From: Microbacterium sp. AK031
GTDB taxonomy: Bacteria > Actinomycetota > Actinomycetes > Actinomycetales > Microbacteriaceae
Direction of reading: 5' to 3'
Length of the DNA stretch: 64,000 nucleotides
Assembly (NCBI RefSeq): GCF_024807145.1
Contig: NZ_JANUCA010000001.1
Location: 930,001-994,000 of the forward strand
Shown piece after piece: positions 7,493 to 16,250 of the stretch. Position 1 is the stretch's first letter. Every line of letters starts with the position of its first letter. Both the position numbers and the translations under genes were made by a program. The notes beneath the pieces were generated by a model. The model searched no databases and was not told the origin of the DNA. It worked only from the letters and a program-made list of their open reading frames with translations.

Positions 7493-10468
7493 TCAGCCGT
7501 AGAAGAGATTCTCGAACGCCCGTCGTGCGCGCCTGGTGACGCCGAGATAGTCCTCTTCGACGGCCGTGGCGGAGCGGTCAGGATAGCCGAGCAGATGGGC
7601 GATCGCATCGAGTTCACGCCTGTCGGCGGGGAGCATGTCGGACGTGTGCCCGGTTCGAAGGGTGATCGCCGAACGCAGCCTGCTCGCCAACAGCCATGCC
7701 CCACGCAGCTTCTCCGCGTCGTCGGCCGGCACGAGCTCAGCATCCACGGCCGCCTGCAGGGCGTCCAGAGTCGACGTCGTACGAAGCGCCGGCACCGCAT
7801 GGGCGTGCTGCAGCTGCACGAGCTGAACCAGCCACTCGACGTCGCTGAGCGATCCAGGCCCCAACTTGAGGTGACGATGCGGGTCAGCACCCTGAGGAAG
7901 CCGCTCGCCCTCCACCCGCGCCTTGATCCGCTTGATCTCGCGCAGCCCCTGCTCATCGACCTGCTCCGGATAGCGGATGCTGTCTGCCAGCTGCATGAAC
8001 TTCATCAGCAGCTGCGAGCTGCCTGCCACGCCACGCGCGCGCAACAGCGCCTGTGCTTCCCATGACACGGACCAGCGCCGGTAGTACTCGGTGTACGCGG
8101 CGATGGATCGCACCACGGGTCCCTGGCGCCCCTCCGGGCGCAGATCCGCATCGAGGTCGAGCGGCACACGATGGTCGGTCAGATGCTCCCGGAGACCGGC
8201 GACGAGCTTCGTCGAGAGCGTCTGCGCGCGCTGCGGATCGATTCCGTTGGCGTCGTAGACGTACAGGATGTCGGCATCCGATCCGAATCCGAGCTCCGCA
8301 CCGCCGAACCGCCCCATGCCGATCACGGCGAAGTCGAGCGCGTCATCTTCGGGCGGCACGACCTCGCGGCGCACAGCCCTCAGCGCTGCCTGAATGGTCG
8401 CGTCGGTGATGGCGGTGAGCGAGGTCGCGAGCTCTTCGATGGTCAGCACGTCCAATACCGCGCCCATGGCGGTACGCAGCAACTCCCGCCGCCTCAACGC
8501 ACGTACGGCCTTCAGTGCGGGGCCGACCGACTTGTGACGCGTCTGGATCGCCCGTGCCTCTTCGTAGAGCTGCGATGCGGCGCGTGGGCGAAGCCGCTCG
8601 GGGCTGTCCAGCCATGCCACCGATTCGGGGATCCACTCCATGAGCTCGCCGATGTAGCGTGACGCCGACAGCAGGCGCGTGAGGCTCTCGGCCGCGCCGG
8701 AGGAATCGCGCAGCATCCGGAGGAACCAAGAGGTGTCCCCCAGCCGTTCGCTGATCCTTCGGAAGGCGAGCAGTGCATAGTCTGGGTCGCTGCCGTCCGC
8801 GAACCACCGCACCATGATCGGCATGAGGTGGCGCTGGATCGTGACCTTGCGGCTGATGCCAGAGGTGAGCGCGCCGATATGACGCAGCGCGCCGGCAGCA
8901 TCGCGGAACCCGATCGCTGCGAGGCGATCATGGGCCTGCGCGGTCGAGAGCGTGCGCTCCTCTTCCGGTAGTGCGGCCACAGCGCTCAGCAGCGGCCGAT
9001 AGAACAGGCGGGTGTGGATGTCGCGCACCTCGCGCCGAACGCTCTCCCAGAGAGCCCAGATGCCCTCTCCGGTGTCAGCCAGTCCGGTGGCTCTGGCCAG
9101 AATCCGCAGCTCGTCAGCGGTTCTTGGCATGAGGTGCGTGCGGGAGAGTTCGCGCAGCTGCAACCGGTGTTCCAGAAGTCGAAGGGTCCGGTAGTCGGTG
9201 GCGAACGTCGCCGCATCCTCACGCCCGATGTATCCGCCGGCGACGAGCGCGTCCAGGCTCTCCAGTGTTCCCTTCGTGCGCAGGCTCGGATCGGTGAGTC
9301 CGTGCACCAGCTGGAGCAGCTGCACGGTGAATTCGATGTCGCGCAGACCGCCGGTGCCCAGCTTGATCTGGTGTGCGGCGTCTTCGGGGTCGATGTGCTC
9401 CGTGACGCGCTCGCGCATCCGCTGCACGCTGTCCACGAAGTTCTCTCGCGCGGCACTCGACCAGATCTTCGGCTGTACGGCCTCGATGTAGGCCTCACCG
9501 AGAACAGGGTCCCCTGCGAGCGGGCGTGCCTTGAGGAGGGCCTGGAACTCCCAGCTCTTCGCCCATCTGTCGTAGTAGGCCAGGTGAGAGCCGAGCGAGC
9601 GCACCAACGCCCCCTGCTTGCCCTCTGGGCGAAGATTCGCGTCGACCTCCCACAGCGGCGGCTCGATCTCGATGCCCTCCAGCCCGCGCATCGTCTCGAT
9701 CGCGAGCTTGGTGGCGATGTCGATGGAGCGCCCCTCTTCGAGTCGCTCCTCGTCGCCGGTGCCACCGACGAAGATCACGTCGACGTCGCTCACATAGTTG
9801 AGCTCGCGGGCGCCGGCCTTGCCCATTCCGATGATCGACAGCCGCGTGAGAGCGACTTCGTCACGTGGACGAGTGCCGGCGACTCGCGTGCGCGCCACTG
9901 CAAGCGATGCCTCCAGAGCTGCGCCGGCTGCGTCCGCGAGCGCAGCCGACACCGCTGCGATGCGCAGCGCGGGTTCGGCGGCTGAGAGATCGACGGCGGC
10001 GATCTCGGCGAGCGAGCGACGGTACGCGATCCGCAGTGCGACCAGCGCGGAATCGTCTGCCGTCTCCGCGAAGCCGTCCTTCGCACCGACGGAGTCGAGC
10101 AGACGCTCGCTCAGCGTCACCGCACTCGGCACCAGCGGACCGACCTCGGCGAGCACTGAGAGCTGATCGGGGTGTCGGAGGAAGAAGTCGGCCAGACCGT
10201 TGGACGCACCGAACACGCGCCAGCACATGCCGCGCGCTTCATCGTCACGCAGCACCTGCTGCAGTGCGCTCGGGTCGCGGCGCGCCACTCTGACCATCCC
10301 CCCGGCCGCGCCGTCGGGATCCGCACACGCTGCACCGTCGACGAGCGTCGATCGCTCGATGTCGACCAGCGCCGAGAGCTCTTCAAGGACCTCAGCGGCT
10401 GTACTCAGATCGGCGAAGCCGACCCGCGCGAGGGACGACAGCGAGAACGTGGAATCCGATCGAGCCAT
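7493..10468 (-). CDS. glnE: Glutamine synthetase adenylyltransferase / adenylyl-removing enzyme
   Basis: A 991-residue bifunctional enzyme that adds AMP to, or removes it from, the Tyr of GlnA according to nitrogen status. The two nucleotidyltransferase halves are present: YVSDVDVIFVGG in the N-terminal (removal) half and FGSDADILYVYDANG in the C-terminal (adenylyl-transfer) half. Each is followed by a metal/Arg motif of the form ANLRPEGKQGALVRS or ADLRPEGRQGPVVRS and a GlnD-UR helical domain. Length fits actinobacterial GlnE (about 1,000). It follows the second glutamine synthetase by 4 bp, so the two are co-transcribed. The PII partner is outside this window. Confidence 0.97.
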   Translation of the reverse strand: MARSDSTFSLSSLARVGFADLSTAAEVLEELSALVDIERSTLVDGAACADPDGAAGGMVRVARRDPSALQQVLRDDEARGMCWRVFGASNGLADFFLRHPDQLSVLAEVGPLVPSAVTLSERLLDSVGAKDGFAETADDSALVALRIAYRRSLAEIAAVDLSAAEPALRIAAVSAALADAAGAALEASLAVARTRVAGTRPRDEVALTRLSIIGMGKAGARELNYVSDVDVIFVGGTGDEERLEEGRSIDIATKLAIETMRGLEGIEIEPPLWEVDANLRPEGKQGALVRSLGSHLAYYDRWAKSWEFQALLKARPLAGDPVLGEAYIEAVQPKIWSSAARENFVDSVQRMRERVTEHIDPEDAAHQIKLGTGGLRDIEFTVQLLQLVHGLTDPSLRTKGTLESLDALVAGGYIGREDAATFATDYRTLRLLEHRLQLRELSRTHLMPRTADELRILARATGLADTGEGIWALWESVRREVRDIHTRLFYRPLLSAVAALPEEERTLSTAQAHDRLAAIGFRDAAGALRHIGALTSGISRKVTIQRHLMPIMVRWFADGSDPDYALLAFRRISERLGDTSWFLRMLRDSSGAAESLTRLLSASRYIGELMEWIPESVAWLDSPERLRPRAASQLYEEARAIQTRHKSVGPALKAVRALRRRELLRTAMGAVLDVLTIEELATSLTAITDATIQAALRAVRREVVPPEDDALDFAVIGMGRFGGAELGFGSDADILYVYDANGIDPQRAQTLSTKLVAGLREHLTDHRVPLDLDADLRPEGRQGPVVRSIAAYTEYYRRWSVSWEAQALLRARGVAGSSQLLMKFMQLADSIRYPEQVDEQGLREIKRIKARVEGERLPQGADPHRHLKLGPGSLSDVEWLVQLVQLQHAHAVPALRTTSTLDALQAAVDAELVPADDAEKLRGAWLLASRLRSAITLRTGHTSDMLPADRRELDAIAHLLGYPDRSATAVEEDYLGVTRRARRAFENLFYG

Positions 10469-10472
10469 CGGC

Positions 10473-11816
10473 TCAGAGAAGCTCGAGGTTGCTCTTCAGC
10501 TCGAACGGGGTCACCTGACCGCGGTACGCTTCCCACTCCTTGCGCTTGTTGAGCAGCACGTAATTGAAAACCTGCTCGCCGAGAGTCTCGGCGACGAGCT
10601 CCGATGACTCCATGTACTCGAGCGCATGGTCGAGGCTGGCAGGCAATGACGAGTATCCGAGCGCACGACGCTCCGCATCGCTGAGCGACCACACGTTGTT
10701 CTCGGCCTCTGGCGGCAACTCGTACTCGTTCTCGATGCCCTTGAGCCCTGCGGCGAGCAGCAGCGCGTATGCGAGATACGGATTGGCGGCAGAGTCGAGC
10801 CCGCGGTACTCGACGCGCGAGGACTGGCTCTTGTGCGGCTTGTACATCGGCACGCGGATGAGAGCGGATCGGTTCGTGTGGCCCCAGGTCACGAAGCTCG
10901 GTGCCTCGTCGCCGCCCCACAGCCGCTTATACGAGTTCACGAACTGATTCGTGACGGCGGCGATCTCGTTGGCGTGCTTGAGGAGACCCGCGATGAAGTG
11001 CCGTCCGGTCTTGGAGAGCTGGTATTGGGCGCCCTCCTCCCAGAAGGCGTTCTGGTCGCCTTCGAACAGCGACATGTGCGTGTGCATGCCGCTGCCCGGC
11101 TGGTCGCTCATCGGCTTCGGCATGAACGTCGCATACACGCCCTGCTCGATCGCCACTTCTTTGACCACCGTGCGGAACGTCATGATGTTGTCGGCCATGG
11201 TGAGCGCATCCGCGTACCGCAGGTCGATCTCGTTCTGGCCCGGTCCGCCCTCGTGGTGGCTGTACTCGACCGAGATGCCCAGGTCTTCCAGCATCCGCAC
11301 CGAGCGCCGGCGGAAGTCGTGTGCCGTTCCACCGGGGACGTTGTCGAAGTACCCGGCGGAGTCGACGGGGACAGGGCCGTCGGGCCCGATCAGCGATGAC
11401 TTGAGCAGGTAGAACTCGATCTCGGGATGCGTGTAGAAGGTGAAGCCGGCGTCAGCGGCCTTCGCGAGCGTGCGCTTGAGCACATGCCGCGGGTCGGCGA
11501 CGGCAGGCTGCCCGTCGGGCGTGGTGAGATCGCAGAACATGCGAGCGGTCGGGTCGATCTCGCCCCGCCACGGCAGCGTTTGGAACGTCGTCGGGTCGGG
11601 CTGCGCAAGCAGATCCGACTCGTACGTCCGCGTCAGCCCTTCGATGGCAGAGCCGTCGAAACCGATGCCTTCGGCGAACGCGCCCTCGACCTCGGCCGGC
11701 GCGATCGCCACGGACTTCAGCGTGCCGATCACGTCGGTGAACCACAGACGCACGAATTTCACGCCACGCTCTTCGATCGTGCGCAGCACGAAGTCTCGCT
11801 GCTTGTCCATTCCCAT
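10473..11816 (-). CDS. glnA2: Second type I glutamine synthetase (GlnA2-like, GSI-alpha)
   Basis: A 447-residue glutamine synthetase homologue. Motifs are KFVRLWFTDVIGTLKSVAI, FDGSAIEGLTRTYESDL, YSHHEGGPGQNEIDLRYADA, MPKPMSDQPGSGMHTHMSLF and NRSALIRVPMY. It lacks the roughly 25-residue insertion typical of beta-type enzymes and matches the GlnA2 class next to glnE in actinobacteria. A tyrosine (Tyr365, NEYELPPEAE) sits where the adenylylated Tyr lies in GlnA1; whether it is modified is unknown. ATG 11816 begins 4 bp after the stop of the upstream small gene. The upstream part of the open frame (to 12068) is out-of-frame shadow of that gene. Some GlnA2-type enzymes use substrates other than glutamate/ammonia, so activity is not certain. 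Confidence 0.93.
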   Translation of the reverse strand: MGMDKQRDFVLRTIEERGVKFVRLWFTDVIGTLKSVAIAPAEVEGAFAEGIGFDGSAIEGLTRTYESDLLAQPDPTTFQTLPWRGEIDPTARMFCDLTTPDGQPAVADPRHVLKRTLAKAADAGFTFYTHPEIEFYLLKSSLIGPDGPVPVDSAGYFDNVPGGTAHDFRRRSVRMLEDLGISVEYSHHEGGPGQNEIDLRYADALTMADNIMTFRTVVKEVAIEQGVYATFMPKPMSDQPGSGMHTHMSLFEGDQNAFWEEGAQYQLSKTGRHFIAGLLKHANEIAAVTNQFVNSYKRLWGGDEAPSFVTWGHTNRSALIRVPMYKPHKSQSSRVEYRGLDSAANPYLAYALLLAAGLKGIENEYELPPEAENNVWSLSDAERRALGYSSLPASLDHALEYMESSELVAETLGEQVFNYVLLNKRKEWEAYRGQVTPFELKSNLELL

Positions 11817-11820
11817 ATGA

Positions 11821-12078
11821 CTAGTGCTTCCCATCCACATCGGTCTTGCGCACGTCGGTCGCTTTGCGCCAATCCTCATCGATGGCTTCTTCCGCAGCCC
11901 AGGCCTCCGAGCGCGCGCGCAGCATCTGGAGCGCACCTGCCGCTGCCTCAGCGGTGTCGAAGGGGCCGATTCTGTCGACCGCAGGCGAGATGTAGCCGTA
12001 CTCGACCTCACCGGTATCGGTGTTGTACCAATACTTGCGCTCCCCGCTGGACATGTATGAATCCTCACCGCGAGACAT
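11821..12078 (-). CDS. Small conserved SPOR-like protein upstream of glnA2
   Basis: An 85-residue protein with a compact aromatic N-terminal half (GERKYWYNTDTGEVEYGYIS) followed by GPFDTAEAAAGALQMLRARSE, the pattern of actinobacterial proteins labelled SPOR domain-containing. The tail is acidic then basic. There is no signal peptide or membrane helix. ATG 12078 follows GAAGGGAGCTGCC; a second ATG at 12054 (MSSGERKY) is possible. It is the first gene of the set small protein-glnA2-glnE, with gaps of 4 bp. Probable promoter TAGGAT lies about 35 bp upstream, back-to-back with the ppgK promoter. Its role in nitrogen metabolism is unknown. Confidence 0.82.
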   Translation of the reverse strand: MSRGEDSYMSSGERKYWYNTDTGEVEYGYISPAVDRIGPFDTAEAAAGALQMLRARSEAWAAEEAIDEDWRKATDVRKTDVDGKH

Positions 12079-12133
12079 GGCAGCTCCCTTCGTAAGCTTC
12101 TGTCACGATCCTACTGTCGTCGCGGCCGCTCGC

Positions 12134-12139
12134 TAGGCT
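12134..12139 (+). promoter_or_regulatory. -10 element TAGGCT of a leaderless promoter for ppgK
   Basis: TAGGCT is followed by ATTGACC and the ppgK ATG at 12147, a 7-nt gap, with no Shine-Dalgarno sequence. It also argues against the TTG at 12141 as the start. Confidence 0.55.
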
Positions 12140-12146
12140 ATTGACC

Positions 12147-12905
12147 ATGGCAAAAGCGATCGGCGTCGACATCGGCGGCACAGGCATCAAGGCGGGCATT
12201 GTCGACCTAAAAAAGGGGGCACTCGAATCGGATCGTGTTCGGGTCGACACCCCCAAGGGCGCATCGCCGGAAGACGTGCTCAAAGCCGTCAACGAGGTAC
12301 TCGACACACTCGAAGTTCGGGAATCGGATCTGCCTCTCGGCGTCGCGTTCCCCGCGATCGTGAAGAACGGCAAGACGCTTTCTGCGGCGAACGTCTCGGA
12401 CGCGTGGATCGGCTTCGAAGCGGAGAAATTCTTCGAGGACGGCCTCGGCCGTCACATCACCTTCGTGAACGACGCGGATGCTGCAGGCGTCGCAGAGGTG
12501 CGTCACGGCGCGGCACGCGACGTCGATGGCCTCACGATCCTGGCGACTCTGGGCACCGGCATCGGCTCGGCGTTCCTGTACGACGGCGTGCTGCTGCCGA
12601 ACACCGAACTCGGCCACCTGCTCTACAACGGCACGGCCGTCGGGGACGCGTCCATTGAAAGGTGGACGGCGTACTCGGCGATGGAGCGCGAGAACCTGTC
12701 GTGGGAGGAATGGTCGGCCCGCCTGCAGGTGTTCTTCTCGCATGTCGAGTTCCTCTTCAGCCCTGACCTCTTCGTCGTAGGCGGCGGTGTCTCGAAGCAC
12801 CCGGAGAAGTTCATCCCCCTGCTCGAGCTGAACACGCCGATCATCCCGGCCATCCACCGCAACTCGTCCGGAATCATCGGCGCTGCATCGCTCGCAGCCG
12901 ACTGA
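12147..12905 (+). CDS. ppgK: Polyphosphate (ATP-dependent) glucokinase, ROK family
   Basis: A 252-residue cytosolic kinase that phosphorylates glucose to glucose-6-phosphate, in actinobacteria usually from polyphosphate as well as ATP. ROK-family phosphate-binding motif GVDIGGTGIKAGIVD at residues ~6-20, FVNDADAAGVAEVRHG (catalytic Asp in ND), and the second phosphate loop LATLGTGIGSAFLYDG. The size is that of PpgK (about 250-270), shorter than ordinary ROK glucokinases. It has a leaderless promoter and a shared terminator with the convergent rnpB. Confidence 0.93.
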   Translation: MAKAIGVDIGGTGIKAGIVDLKKGALESDRVRVDTPKGASPEDVLKAVNEVLDTLEVRESDLPLGVAFPAIVKNGKTLSAANVSDAWIGFEAEKFFEDGLGRHITFVNDADAAGVAEVRHGAARDVDGLTILATLGTGIGSAFLYDGVLLPNTELGHLLYNGTAVGDASIERWTAYSAMERENLSWEEWSARLQVFFSHVEFLFSPDLFVVGGGVSKHPEKFIPLLELNTPIIPAIHRNSSGIIGAASLAAD

Positions 12906-12926
12906 TCCCCACGCACTGAACCGACG

Positions 12927-12963
12927 AAGGGCTCGGCGACCATGACAGGTCGCCGAGCCCTTT
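12927..12963. terminator. Bidirectional terminator between ppgK and rnpB
   Basis: AAGGGCTCGGCGAC pairs with GTCGCCGAGCCCTT, a 14-bp stem over an 8-nt loop, followed by T on the + strand. It serves ppgK on one strand and rnpB, 13 bp beyond its 3' end, on the other. Confidence 0.85.
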
Positions 12964-12975
12964 CACATCGGTGGG

Positions 12976-13349
12976 GCGAATGGGCCGGCCTGTACGCCGG
13001 GTTCTGTTCCGGGGCCTCTCTCGAGGGATCCCTTCGACGGCCATCTCTCTCGGCGACACGTTGCCGTGCCGCTCCAGCGGTCTACCCGAGGACTCGGCGA
13101 GCCGCGTCAACATCCTCTGTCTGACCTTGCTCCGGACGAGGTTTACCTGGCAGGTCATGTCACCATGACCCCCGGTGGTCTCTTACACCACCCTTTCACC
13201 CTTACCGGGGCATGCCCCGGCGGTCTGCTCTCTGTGGCACTTTCTCGCGGATTGCTCCGGGTGGGTGTTACCCACCATCCTGCCCTGTGGAGCCCGGACG
13301 TTCCTCGGTGCGGTCTCCCGCAACGCGGCCGTCCAGCCGACCCATTCGC
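12976..13349 (-). ncRNA. rnpB: RNase P RNA, bacterial class A
   Basis: About 374 nt on the minus strand. The 5' GCGAATGGGTCGGC pairs with the 3' GCCGGCCCATTCGC (helix P1). The universally conserved GAGGAACGTCCGGGCTCC-type segment lies near 13290-13307, CAGGGCAGG follows, and the 3' conserved AACAGAACCCGGCGTACAG-type segment lies near 12990-13010. RNase P trims tRNA 5' ends. Its -10 TAGACT (13356-13361) overlaps the stop codon of the upstream PolA-like gene, and a stem-loop terminator follows. End points were chosen from helix P1 and may shift by a few bases. Confidence 0.95.
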
Positions 13350-13355
13350 ACTCTC

Positions 13356-13361
13356 AGTCTA
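13356..13361 (-). promoter_or_regulatory. Probable rnpB -10 element, overlapping the upstream stop codon
   Basis: On the minus strand TAGACT lies 6 nt before the inferred RNA 5' end. The first three bases, TAG, are also the stop codon of the PolA-like gene, so the promoter is embedded in the end of that gene. Confidence 0.6.
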
Positions 13362-15053
13362 CTTCTCCGCCGTCTGCACGATTCGCAGATCAAGGGGCAC
13401 ATCGATCGGGAAGCCGCCGAACAGTCGGCGCGTCGCGACGGCGGCGGACTGGCGCACGGCCTCAGCCGCAGCATCCGCCGACTCGGCCGGCACGTGCAGG
13501 ATCACCTCGTCGTGGAGGAAGAAGGCCAGATGTGCGTTGCGGGCGAAAGGGCCGGATGCTGCGGCCGGCGTAGCAGCCTCGGGAAGCCCCCGGAGCCGAT
13601 GACGGATCTCCGCCAGCCAGATGAGCGCCCACTCGGCAGCTGTCCCCTGCACCACGAAGTTGCGGGTGAACCGGCCGCGCTCGCGCGCGCTCTGCCGCGC
13701 GCGCTTCACCTCTACTGGATCGGCGTCGGCACCACTCGCGTCACTCTGCATCGCCTGCCACGCGGCATCCGGCCGAGGAGAGGAACGGCCGAGGTTCGTC
13801 GACACAACGCCCCCGTCCTCTCCTGTACGCGCGGCCTCGTCCAAGAGGCGCATCGCACGAGGGTAGACCTTGCGCAGCCGGGGAACCAGGCGCCCGCTGT
13901 CGCCGGTCGTCGCGCCGTACATCGCGCCGAGCACGGCATACTTCGCCTCTTCGCGTGTTGCCACGGCGCCGGATGCGACGACACCGGCATACAGGTCGCG
14001 GCCGCGCGCCGCCTCGGCCATCGCCTTATCGCCGGCCATCGCCGCCAGCATGCGAGGTTCGAGCTGCGCGACGTCCGCGACGATCAGCATCCAACCCTCG
14101 TCCGCCTGCACTGCGGGGCGGAGGATGCGAGGGATCTGCAGTGCTCCCCCACCTGATGATGCCCAGCGGCCCGTGACGACGCCTCCGGGAATGTATACGG
14201 GGCGGAAGCGGCCATCGCGCACCCACTCGGACAGCCAGGCCCAGCCGTTCGCGCTCAGAAGCCGCGAGAGTTTCTTATACGCCAGCAGCGGCTCGATGAC
14301 TGGATGGGCGACCTCACTCAGCTCCCACTGGCTCGTCGACTCGACGTTCACGCCGACGCGGTGCAGCGCACGGAGAAGCTTCACGTGGCTGTCCAGGTGG
14401 AGCTGCGGGTCGCCGAGGTGGAAGCGCACCTTCTCGGCGAGTTCGGCCATGCGTGCGGGCAGACCGCCGCCCGCCGGTCGTGGGCCGAGCACGTCGACGA
14501 GGATGCGGTCGTGCGCCTCGGCATCCCACGGCACTCCGCCAGCGCGCATCTCCTCGGCGATCAGTCCGCCGGCGGATTCCGCCGCGCACAGCAGCGGCAG
14601 GTGCCCCGTCTTGTCGGCGGCGATAACGCGGCACTGCTCCCGATACTGCTCGAGGAGGTCGTCTGCCGAATCCCCCGACGGCCGCGCGAGCAGGTCGAAC
14701 AGCGCGGGCGCTCCGGCATCCGGCTCGCGGGGAAGCCAGTCCGCTGACGGCACTAGCGGTCGCGCGACACGATCGGTGTCGCGAAGGATCGCGTGACACA
14801 GCAGAAGGTCATGCGCCCTCGTCAGGACCACCCCTTCGGCCAGCAGACGCGGATACAGCTCTCTCGCACTGCGGATCACCCACCGCGGCGAACGGTTCTG
14901 CTCCACATCGCGCACCCACTCGACGAGGTCAGGGCCTGCGAGCTCGACACGGTGTCGCTCTGCTCCATCGGCATCGAGCTCGATGGCGAGGAAGTCACCG
15001 CTGCCGGCGGAGGCCAGCATGATTCTCGCGTCCGATGCGGACGCCGGCTTCAC
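13359..15053 (-). CDS. Bifunctional 3'-5' exonuclease/DNA polymerase-like protein (family A)
   Basis: A 564-residue protein with the C-terminal half of DNA polymerase I and a degenerate exonuclease-like N-terminus. Polymerase motif A is IVADVAQLEPRMLAAMAGD, motif B REEAKYAVLGAMYGATTGDSGRL, motif C FFLHDEVILHVP. The N-terminal ~170 residues do not show a clear DEDD carboxylate set, so proofreading activity is doubtful. It lacks the 5' nuclease domain of PolA. Such genes are found throughout Micrococcales besides true polA; a role in repair synthesis is inferred. GTG 15053 overlaps the stop of the upstream zinc-ribbon gene as GTGA, indicating translational coupling. Extensions upstream to 15092 lie inside that gene. 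Confidence 0.88.
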   Translation of the reverse strand: MKPASASDARIMLASAGSGDFLAIELDADGAERHRVELAGPDLVEWVRDVEQNRSPRWVIRSARELYPRLLAEGVVLTRAHDLLLCHAILRDTDRVARPLVPSADWLPREPDAGAPALFDLLARPSGDSADDLLEQYREQCRVIAADKTGHLPLLCAAESAGGLIAEEMRAGGVPWDAEAHDRILVDVLGPRPAGGGLPARMAELAEKVRFHLGDPQLHLDSHVKLLRALHRVGVNVESTSQWELSEVAHPVIEPLLAYKKLSRLLSANGWAWLSEWVRDGRFRPVYIPGGVVTGRWASSGGGALQIPRILRPAVQADEGWMLIVADVAQLEPRMLAAMAGDKAMAEAARGRDLYAGVVASGAVATREEAKYAVLGAMYGATTGDSGRLVPRLRKVYPRAMRLLDEAARTGEDGGVVSTNLGRSSPRPDAAWQAMQSDASGADADPVEVKRARQSARERGRFTRNFVVQGTAAEWALIWLAEIRHRLRGLPEAATPAAASGPFARNAHLAFFLHDEVILHVPAESADAAAEAVRQSAAVATRRLFGGFPIDVPLDLRIVQTAEK

Positions 15054-15781
15054 AGCCCTGATTCGTCGGTGCGCACCAGGATGGCGCCGCACTCGGGGCA
15101 GGACATCACAGCGTCGGGTGCGGCCTGTCGAACCTCGTTCAGATGCGTTCCCGACAGCATCATGCGGCAGCCCTCGCAGGTGCCGCGACGCAGCAGGCCG
15201 ACGCCGATGCCGCGCGATGCACGGCGCTCGTAATCGGCGAGCAGGTCGGCGGGGATGCTCGCAGTGATGGCCGCGCGGTCGCGCTTGAGGTGCTCGCCCT
15301 CGGTCGTCGCCGCGGCAACCGCGGCCTTCGCCTGCGTGGTGAGTTCTGTTCCCTCGGCCGTGGTCAGGTCGATGAGAGCCTGTTGCGCTGCGACGGCGGC
15401 CTCGGCCTCCTCCACACGCGACATGACCTCGAGTTCCATGTCTTCCAGGTCGCTGACGCGCTTGGCGAGGCTCGCGAGCTCGTGTTCGAAGGCCTGGGCG
15501 TCTTTCGAATTGGTGCTGGCCGCCAGCCGCTCGGAGTCGCGGGTGCGACGCTGCTCGACGAGCTTCACATCGGATTCGAGTCGGCTGAGCTCGGTGCGTG
15601 CGTCATCACGTGCGCCGGTCAGTGAGGTCAGCTCGCGAAGCTGCTCCTGGCGCTCTTTGGCGAGCTCATTGATGCGCGGGCCCTGCGCCGGCGTGGTGCG
15701 TGCGCGCTCGGCTTGCTGGATGCGGCGATCCAGGTCGGCGACGTCGAGAAGGAGGCGCTGATGCTCGGGGCTGGCGTTCAC
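15050..15781 (-). CDS. Coiled-coil protein with C-terminal C4 zinc ribbon (CdsZ/CT398-like)
   Basis: A 243-residue protein. Residues ~5-175 form a long antiparallel coiled coil (LRELTSLTGARDDARTELSR, heptads throughout). The end is a zinc ribbon with CEGC near residue 200 and CPEC near residue 228. This is the architecture of the CT398/zf-RING_7 family (M. tuberculosis Rv2229c type), proposed as adaptors in protein or RNA handling. GTG 15781 lies 6 nt after TAGGTT on the minus strand, a leaderless arrangement. It is coupled by GTGA to the PolA-like gene. Confidence 0.88.
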   Translation of the reverse strand: MNASPEHQRLLLDVADLDRRIQQAERARTTPAQGPRINELAKERQEQLRELTSLTGARDDARTELSRLESDVKLVEQRRTRDSERLAASTNSKDAQAFEHELASLAKRVSDLEDMELEVMSRVEEAEAAVAAQQALIDLTTAEGTELTTQAKAAVAAATTEGEHLKRDRAAITASIPADLLADYERRASRGIGVGLLRRGTCEGCRMMLSGTHLNEVRQAAPDAVMSCPECGAILVRTDESGL

Positions 15782-15826
15782 AACTCCAACCTACCCGCGG
15801 TTGCGGCAGGCTGACGATCGGATCGT

Positions 15827-16201
15827 TCAGCCGGGCGCGCCATCGACGTATGACCACACCCCGCCCTCGCGGACGAAGCGGCTGCGCTCCTTCATGGATC
15901 CCTGCACGCCCTGCTCACGGTAGAAGGATTCGAACGTCACGTAGCCGTCCGTGTCGAATGGCCCGCCCGCCGCCGTCTCGAGGATGTCCAACCGAGTCCA
16001 GCGGATGTCGGGATCGAGATCGAGATCGCTCGGCCTGGTCGACGGATGCCACGAACGCAGCAGATACGGCACATCCCCGACCGCGAACGCCGTGAATCGC
16101 GAACGCATCAGGCGCTCGGCGGTCGGCGCTGCCGAGTCTCCCGCGAGCAGTGGGCCGCAGCACGACTCGTATGTGTCGCCGGAGAGACAGGGACATCGCA
16201 T
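15827..16201 (-). CDS. YchJ-family (UPF0225) protein
   Basis: A 124-residue protein with the N-terminal SEC-C-like metal-binding motif MRCPCLSGDTYESCCGPLL followed by the YchJ middle domain (AERLMRSRFTAFAVGDVPYLL, WHPSTRP, WTRLDI). It probably binds zinc through CxC...CC. Molecular function is unknown. ATG 16201 was chosen because the CPC motif begins there; the open frame upstream to 16273 has no family match. Divergent from the aldo/keto reductase, 49 bp between starts. Confidence 0.88.
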   Translation of the reverse strand: MRCPCLSGDTYESCCGPLLAGDSAAPTAERLMRSRFTAFAVGDVPYLLRSWHPSTRPSDLDLDPDIRWTRLDILETAAGGPFDTDGYVTFESFYREQGVQGSMKERSRFVREGGVWSYVDGAPG

Positions 16202-16250
16202 GAATCCATTGTGCCGCGTACTCTGAGTTGCGAACTTGAAGGAGAACACG

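Noticed and set aside
10473..12068. 531-aa version of the second glutamine synthetase
   Set aside because: The extra N-terminus lies within the small SPOR-like gene in another frame; ATG 11816 fits the family start.
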